Part shown: piece by piece, positions 60,301-64,000 of the stretch
How the letters are laid out: the number at the start of each line of letters is the position of its first letter
Position numbering within the stretch: the stretch's first letter is position 1
Source of the DNA: Phoronis australis
Taxonomy: Eukaryota > Phoronida > Phoronidae
Direction: 5' to 3'
Assembly: GCA_002633005.1 (NCBI GenBank)
Contig: NMRA01000447.1
Location: forward strand, 231,117 to 295,116
DNA: 64,000 bases
Notes under the pieces: model-generated
Seen by the model: only the letters and a program-made list of their open reading frames with translations
Told to the model about the DNA's origin: nothing
Database searches by the model: none
Program-made: the position numbers and the translations under genes

Positions 60301-63300
60301 TTTATTTTGAACACCTCTTGTTTTGGCTTATACACAAAAAGTTCCGCGGTTATTTCTGTGGTTTATTTATTCATACTCATCGTGTTTTGTATTAAATACG
60401 AACACAGTTCAGGGTCGCTGACAGCAGTTCCTGAGATACATTTCACAGGAAACAACATCAGAAAAATTAGCAATTTAACTCTCTTAAGAGCACGCCTAGT
60501 CAGTCCTTTGCAGCACTTTGATAGGTGGTGATTGCTTTATGTTGTTGGGATTCTAACTTGTTAAATCCATAGGGCAATCTAGGACAATAACTTTCTTCTT
60601 TAAAAAATTCAACATTAGGGTTTGAATTAAGTCACACTTGGACCCGCGATATCACATTGAAACCAAATTGAAAATGTTCTTGACATTTCCCATTCTGTCT
60701 TAACATAAAACCGACATTGGCTTTTATTATTCTATGCTCAATTTCACCATGGCTTGTTGAATTTGGAGACTGTTCGTCGGCACGTCTGTTCATGTCCGCT
60801 GATACCTGTGATCAACGTTACTATTTCCGTTTAGGTAACATCGCACTCTCTGGAGCTGATCAGTCGTCGACACTGAAGCTTGTAAATTCTTCGTCGTTGA
60901 CTTGGACTGCTGAAGCCGCGAAGGCCATTGACGGCAGCAGGTCTACAGACTTCATGAAGGGAACGTCATGTTCTCACACTTTAAAGAGAAACAACTTGCA
61001 AAATCCGTGGTTGAGGGTTGCGCTAAATAGAATGCACAGCGTACGCGGCATTGAAGTGACGAGCAGAAATGGTTCACGTGAGTTTCAATGACTGGAATTA
61101 TATTGTTTTACTACACCAAAACTAGAAGCAATACCGATTGCATGAATACATGGTAATAAGTCGGGTGTACAAAAATGTTCTCAAACATCAGTTCTCTTAA
61201 GGAGAATTTAAACGAGTCTTTTAGCTTATCACTGGAAGTGTAATTACTTCGGTCCTGAAACTTAAACTTCACTTTTGAAGTGACCGCAATGGTATAATAG
61301 AACGGTCCTGGATTACGCAGCGTTCTTGAATTCCTGGTACTTACGACATTGCAAAATCTGTCAACTGACTTGTATTCGTGTCATTGGAGTTTCTCATGTT
61401 ATTAGTTGGTGCCTTACTCGTCCATGTTAGCTGTGTTCCACCTTATAATGGTAGCCAACTTTTACTTTTGTGCTGTGTGATGCAACTCTCGACGGCAGAA
61501 ATTAGCATGCATTTGAAAAGTATAAGGGTACTCGATATTTTACAGCGTGGTTCCTGATATCAGGTGGAGATTTTTGTAAATGAGGCCAGTGTATCAACAG
61601 GTTTTAATATCAACTGGAAAAATAGTTCTCTGTATGACAGCCCTTTTAGATCCGCATCCACTAATTGGGGTTTGCCGGTATTTTTTCTAATATCGTGAAA
61701 AACTTGGAATTTGTTCCGTAACGCTTTCCATCACGGTTAGAATGACAACTGAACTTGTGGTCATGTATCCAATTTTTAGATGATTGCAAGAACACGCAAC
61801 TAGGTAAAGACTACATGGGGACAGTCAACCAAGACAACGCAGGCCACACATGTAGAAAGTGGAACGATTCGAGACGGCCTCATCTACATGCACTAGAAAA
61901 TTATTGTCGGAATCCCGATGCCAAGTCAGGTGGACCGTGGTGTTTTCACGCAGTTGGCGTCTGGGGCTATTGTGATGTTAGCCTGTGTTCAGGTATGGAA
62001 TTGGCTTGCTGCTACTTATCAAGGTGTAATCACGGACTACCGCACGGACTCTGCTGTCTCTTCTACTCTTGTCAAGTTTCTTATTTGCTGATTTAAACGT
62101 AGAAGTCTATCCTTGTAACGCCATCTCTCGCACATGATTAATGTGTTATATTGTTAGAACTTGCGACCTCGAGATTAGCCGCAAGAGTTTGCACTGGAAA
62201 TTTCCAGCTACCTGTTCTACTGAGTTATGGTCGAATATAGTAGTTGTCAAATCAAGTCTAATCTCATTGCTTCATTTTCATTTAGTCATGTGGTGCTTGG
62301 GGTACAGTTCTAGACAACAAAATCAACATATGCTATTTTGCTAAAACGTTGCGTGTTTCAAATCCTTGTACCAGAGAATGGGATTATCACCCTAGTAAAA
62401 GTAAGGTCGCATGACAATAGTTGGCTGACAAAGTAATGTTTTGCTGCTCAAACCTGACAACTTCAAAGCCTTTGCAACAAATAAAATGATATTATCTTTG
62501 ATCATCCATTTCCAGATAATCTCAAAGACAGAACGGTATGGAACACATTGACACGCAACTGTTAATATCACCCATACTCGTAACTTGTCATGGATATGGT
62601 TTACATGTTTATTACACCCAAGAACTATTGTGCGTCCCAATTAGCTTAACGCATAATTACTTTATTTTTGAGAATATTATTACGATTTCACATATAATAC
62701 GAAATGTTATCAACAGAAACAATGAACGCAGTCTTATGTGCCTGCTTGTAGATCTCACAGAGTCGCTGAGAGATTTCCAAGTCCGGGTCTCCAATAGAAG
62801 TGACACACCACCAGAGATTTCTAAGGACGTTCTTTGTAAACATTACACCGGCACCATCAGTGACGCCACCACTGTGTACATAGCTTGTGATCGTCCAGTC
62901 ACTGGAAGATACATCTATGTCATCAAGAACGGAAACAGCAAATCAGAAACATTGTCTTTGTGTGAAGTGAAGGTGTGGGGGAAACCAGCCAGTGCAGGTA
63001 TTTGATTGGATAGAAATTTTATTTTTTTAATTAAACTAGATTTCAATCAACCTAGATCACAATTTGCCAAACTTAAACATCTTGACATGAGCAGTTGGCA
63101 GAGTATTCGGACTATTGTCGCAATAAAAATGTTGTTTTGGAAAACTTTCATTGCATTTTAATTTGTTTCAAAGCTGTTTTCATTTTGTAGCCTCCAGCAC
63201 ACTCACTACAAGAGCGAGCGTGGGTGATGGAGTAACAGTAACATTTGAGGGGATAGAGTCCTCTGGCATCAGATGGCAGAAAGACGGCATTGGGTTTTAT

Positions 63301-63436
63301 TCCAGCGGCGACTTAGTTGGATGGAATGACAAGCTGACTAACACAATTAGCCAAGTTGAAGTGGCACATGGCGGAGTGTACTCTATATATAGACCGATTG
63401 GAATTGTCCTTGGCATCACCCGCCTAGTTGTCAGAG
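48282..63436 (+). CDS. Modular secreted/receptor gene: signal peptide, LCCL, fucolectin with inserted kringle, Ig (3' incomplete)
   Basis: Nine plus-strand exons: signal peptide (48282-48327), LCCL in three exons (53291-53360, 54022-54097, 54442-54590), an unrecognised module (59203-59466), a fucolectin first half (60835-61077), a kringle (61780-61992), a fucolectin second half (62752-62997) and an Ig domain (63191-63436). From 59203 on every exon is phase 1-1. The Ig ends HGGVYSIYRP...TRLVVRG, like the Ig domain of Tie receptors just before their EGF repeats, so a Tie-like ectodomain probably continues past the window. Whether it ends in a kinase, a phosphatase or neither cannot be seen. LCCL and fucolectin folds bind ligands or sugars outside the cell. 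The LCCL-to-59203 join is unresolved because phases disagree. Confidence 0.75.
49627..49786 (+). repeat. Dispersed repeat, copy 1
   Basis: AACTGTGTCCAGCAAGTATC, ACACTGCATGA and TTTTTGTTTTCACATTTACA recur in order at 59707-59850. Both copies lie in introns of the same gene in the same orientation. Confidence 0.65.
51042..51178. mobile_element. Short hAT-type MITE
   Basis: CAGTGGCGGATTAAGAGG at the left and CTGGATCCACCCATG at the right, about 137 bases, with the same ends as the 6.6 kb element. Confidence 0.5.
53291..53360 (+). CDS. Receptor 2 exon: start of the LCCL domain
   Basis: Acceptor CTTCATTTCAG, phase 1 in, phase 2 out (GTAAGT). GCSLKIIAMSTLSCDTRFRH: the CxTR start of LCCL domains follows a short linker. 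Found by splice phase, since no long open frame covers it. Confidence 0.75.
53578..53830 (-). repeat. Diverged fragment of the foldback repeat at 1-2140
   Basis: TACGCAAACAAACTGGCATG is the complement of bases near 348-367, and similarity continues towards the repeat arm. It lies between the first two LCCL exons. Confidence 0.65.
54022..54097 (+). CDS. Receptor 2 exon: LCCL core
   Basis: Acceptor TAATTTTTAG, phase 2 in, phase 0 out (GTAAGT). YICPKEKCPRNKYDVFGTYY: the CP--C----VfGT-vY signature of LCCL. Confidence 0.85.
54442..54590 (+). CDS. Receptor 2 exon: LCCL end, with frame anomaly
   Basis: Acceptor TGTTCAACAG, phase 0 in. DSRVCRAAWHDGRIL is the SSICRAAIHAGVI motif. After that the expected G-V-V stretch is clearer in the +1 frame (LGVTMRQTEQSAGQ), while LLSFRYGAGQTYG near the end is in frame 0. 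Frame 0 leaves phase 2 at GTAAGT. The +1 frame leaves phase 1, which fits the next recognised exon. Sequencing error, frameshift or a missed exon could explain it. Confidence 0.65.
54591..59202. other. Intron(s) of receptor 2; an exon may be missing from the model
   Basis: A Cys-rich frame at 56830-56930 (QCGLGGVCMHTFESGDTYCC) caught attention but has no convincing splice sites. No other exon is supported. Confidence 0.35.
59203..59466 (+). CDS. Receptor 2 exon: unrecognised beta-rich module
   Basis: Phase 1-1 exon (acceptor TATATTTCAG, alternative CTTTCTTCAG at 59235; donor GTACAT). SSVGSGTVRVYGGNNVDLAT and YKEYRIHTGVNVFTTSGNKT suggest beta strands. There are no cysteines. I do not recognise the family. 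It joins the fucolectin exon as NINY-GNIAL. Confidence 0.6.
59707..59850 (+). repeat. Dispersed repeat, copy 2
   Basis: Partner of 49627-49786. Diverged, no coding potential. Confidence 0.65.
60835..61077 (+). CDS. Receptor 2 exon: fucolectin domain, first half
   Basis: Acceptor CCGTTTAG, phases 1-1, donor GTGAGT. NIALSGADQSST, EAAKAIDGSRSTDFMKGTSC, HT, NPWLRVALN and RGIEVTSRNGS follow the fucolectin/F5-8C pattern (NVA--G-A-QSST, A-DG, S--HT, NPW--VDL, V--V-ITNR). Confidence 0.9.
61780..61992 (+). CDS. Receptor 2 exon: kringle domain inside the fucolectin domain
   Basis: Acceptor CCAATTTTTAG, phases 1-1, donor GTATGG. DCKNTQLGKDYMGTVNQ, HTCRKWND, RPH, ENYCRNPDAKSGGPWCFH, WGYCDVSLC: six cysteines and all kringle signatures (YRGT, C--W, YCRNPD, GPWC, CD---C). 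About 70 residues, slightly short. Confidence 0.95.
62752..62997 (+). CDS. Receptor 2 exon: fucolectin domain, second half
   Basis: Acceptor GCTTGTAG, phases 1-1, donor GTATTT. LRDFQVRVSNRSD, LCKHYTG, VYIACDRPVTGRYIYVIKNG and LSLCEVKVWGK match the C-terminal half of the domain begun at 60835. It joins it in phase if the kringle exon is skipped. Confidence 0.9.
63191..63436 (+). CDS. Receptor 2 exon: Ig-like domain (Tie-like)
   Basis: Acceptor TTTTGTAG, phases 1-1, donor GTTAGA. VGDGVTVTFEG, IRWQKDG, VEVAHGGVYSIY and ITRLVVRG show an Ig-like fold. It lacks the usual disulfide cysteines, as some Tie-type Ig domains do. Confidence 0.75.
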
Positions 63437-64000
63437 GTTAGAGGTTTTCTCGTCATTGGGTCTGATTTGATTAAATATGAAGTATGTGCCAGGCCTACGC
63501 TACCACGATGTAACAACATCATCTGACGGAGATAGGCTGCGTAAAAAAAACACATAATACACCATCAAATGTTATTTGTCAGTTCACGACGTGGTACAGA
63601 GGCATTCTGACATCACTGTTGTTTTCTCGAATGATAACAAATTGTCATTTTATTCAATGCCCTGTACTGTCTTCACACTTGAATATGGAACACACTGACC
63701 TCGTTCGGTTTTTAGCATTAGTCTTCGGTGTTCCCTAACTAAAAGTTCTTTATGCCACTAGGCTTCAGTGTTCTGAAATACAAATTAGTTTCTTTACCTG
63801 AAAAAGGGTTCGTAGGTGCTATCAGTATGTTATTTGGCAACTGAAAGAAACGAAAATCGACTAAGTACGCATTATGTGTGAACTATCGGTTACTGACCTT
63901 AGACAGCAAGGGAACATCACACGCTTTCACGATAGTCAATTTTCGCACATACAGTAACAGAGCTTACCGATGGTATCCTGTTACTACACCCATCTACCCA
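63437..64000. other. Intron after the Ig exon, window end
   Basis: No further exon seen. The gene should continue to the right. Confidence 0.5.

Noticed and set aside
1-64000. Bacterial features such as operons, CRISPR arrays or ribosome-binding sites
   Set aside because: The window is clearly eukaryotic: spliced genes, GT-AG introns and animal domains. No regularly spaced direct repeats of CRISPR type.

Overview
The window is from an intron-rich animal genome, most likely a non-vertebrate metazoan. The evidence is GT-AG introns of about 0.3-5 kb, about 38-40% GC, abundant ACATGTA-type intronic words, tRNA-derived repeats, MITEs and a THAP-type DNA transposon, plus modular receptor genes made of FN3, LCCL, fucolectin, kringle and Ig exons. 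A cephalochordate, hemichordate or cnidarian would all fit, and I cannot choose from sequence alone. Single N characters at 884, 7097, 12985, 18705 and 42780 mark assembly joins. At least three of them lie at the junction of near-identical tandem copies.

Left third (1-19.3 kb). A foldback-type repeat occurs in tandem (1-2.1 kb). A minus-strand voltage-gated potassium channel gene (Kv, Shaw-like T1 domain) runs from about 16.5 kb down to 4.4 kb. It has a T1 exon, a separate S1 exon 10.8 kb away and a long acidic linker exon; S2-S6 are not found in the window. Its large intron holds an hAT-like element (6.6-8.0 kb), a Kolobok-type transposon with TTAA target-site duplication (10.5-12.2 kb, THAP transposase fragment plus an opposite-strand P2X7-C-terminus-like reading frame), a duplicated 784-bp segment and small MITEs. 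An LTR-retroelement remnant and a GC-rich repeat lie at 17.0-18.3 kb.

Middle (19.3-42.0 kb). A plus-strand receptor tyrosine kinase gene was reconstructed from 20 exons whose phases all agree (3,078 nt, 1,025 residues from the first recognised exon). Its order is half an FN3 domain, four full FN3 domains, a membrane-proximal segment resembling that of LAR-type receptor tyrosine phosphatases with a polybasic site, a transmembrane helix, and a complete tyrosine kinase. The 5' end is missing: no signal peptide and no first half of the first FN3 were found.

Right (48.3-63.4 kb and beyond). A second plus-strand modular receptor gene begins with a signal peptide exon, followed by an LCCL domain over three exons, an unrecognised beta-rich module, and a fucolectin (F5/8C-like) domain split by a complete kringle exon. 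A Tie-like Ig domain follows and the gene leaves the window. Nearly all its exons are symmetrical phase 1-1. The two receptor genes are head-to-tail and have complementary parts (N-terminal modules in one; FN3, TM and kinase in the other), so they may be related paralogues. I looked for one striking novel system. The best candidates are the phosphatase-like/kinase receptor chimera, the kringle inside a fucolectin fold, and the Kolobok element with an antisense P2X7-like cargo.
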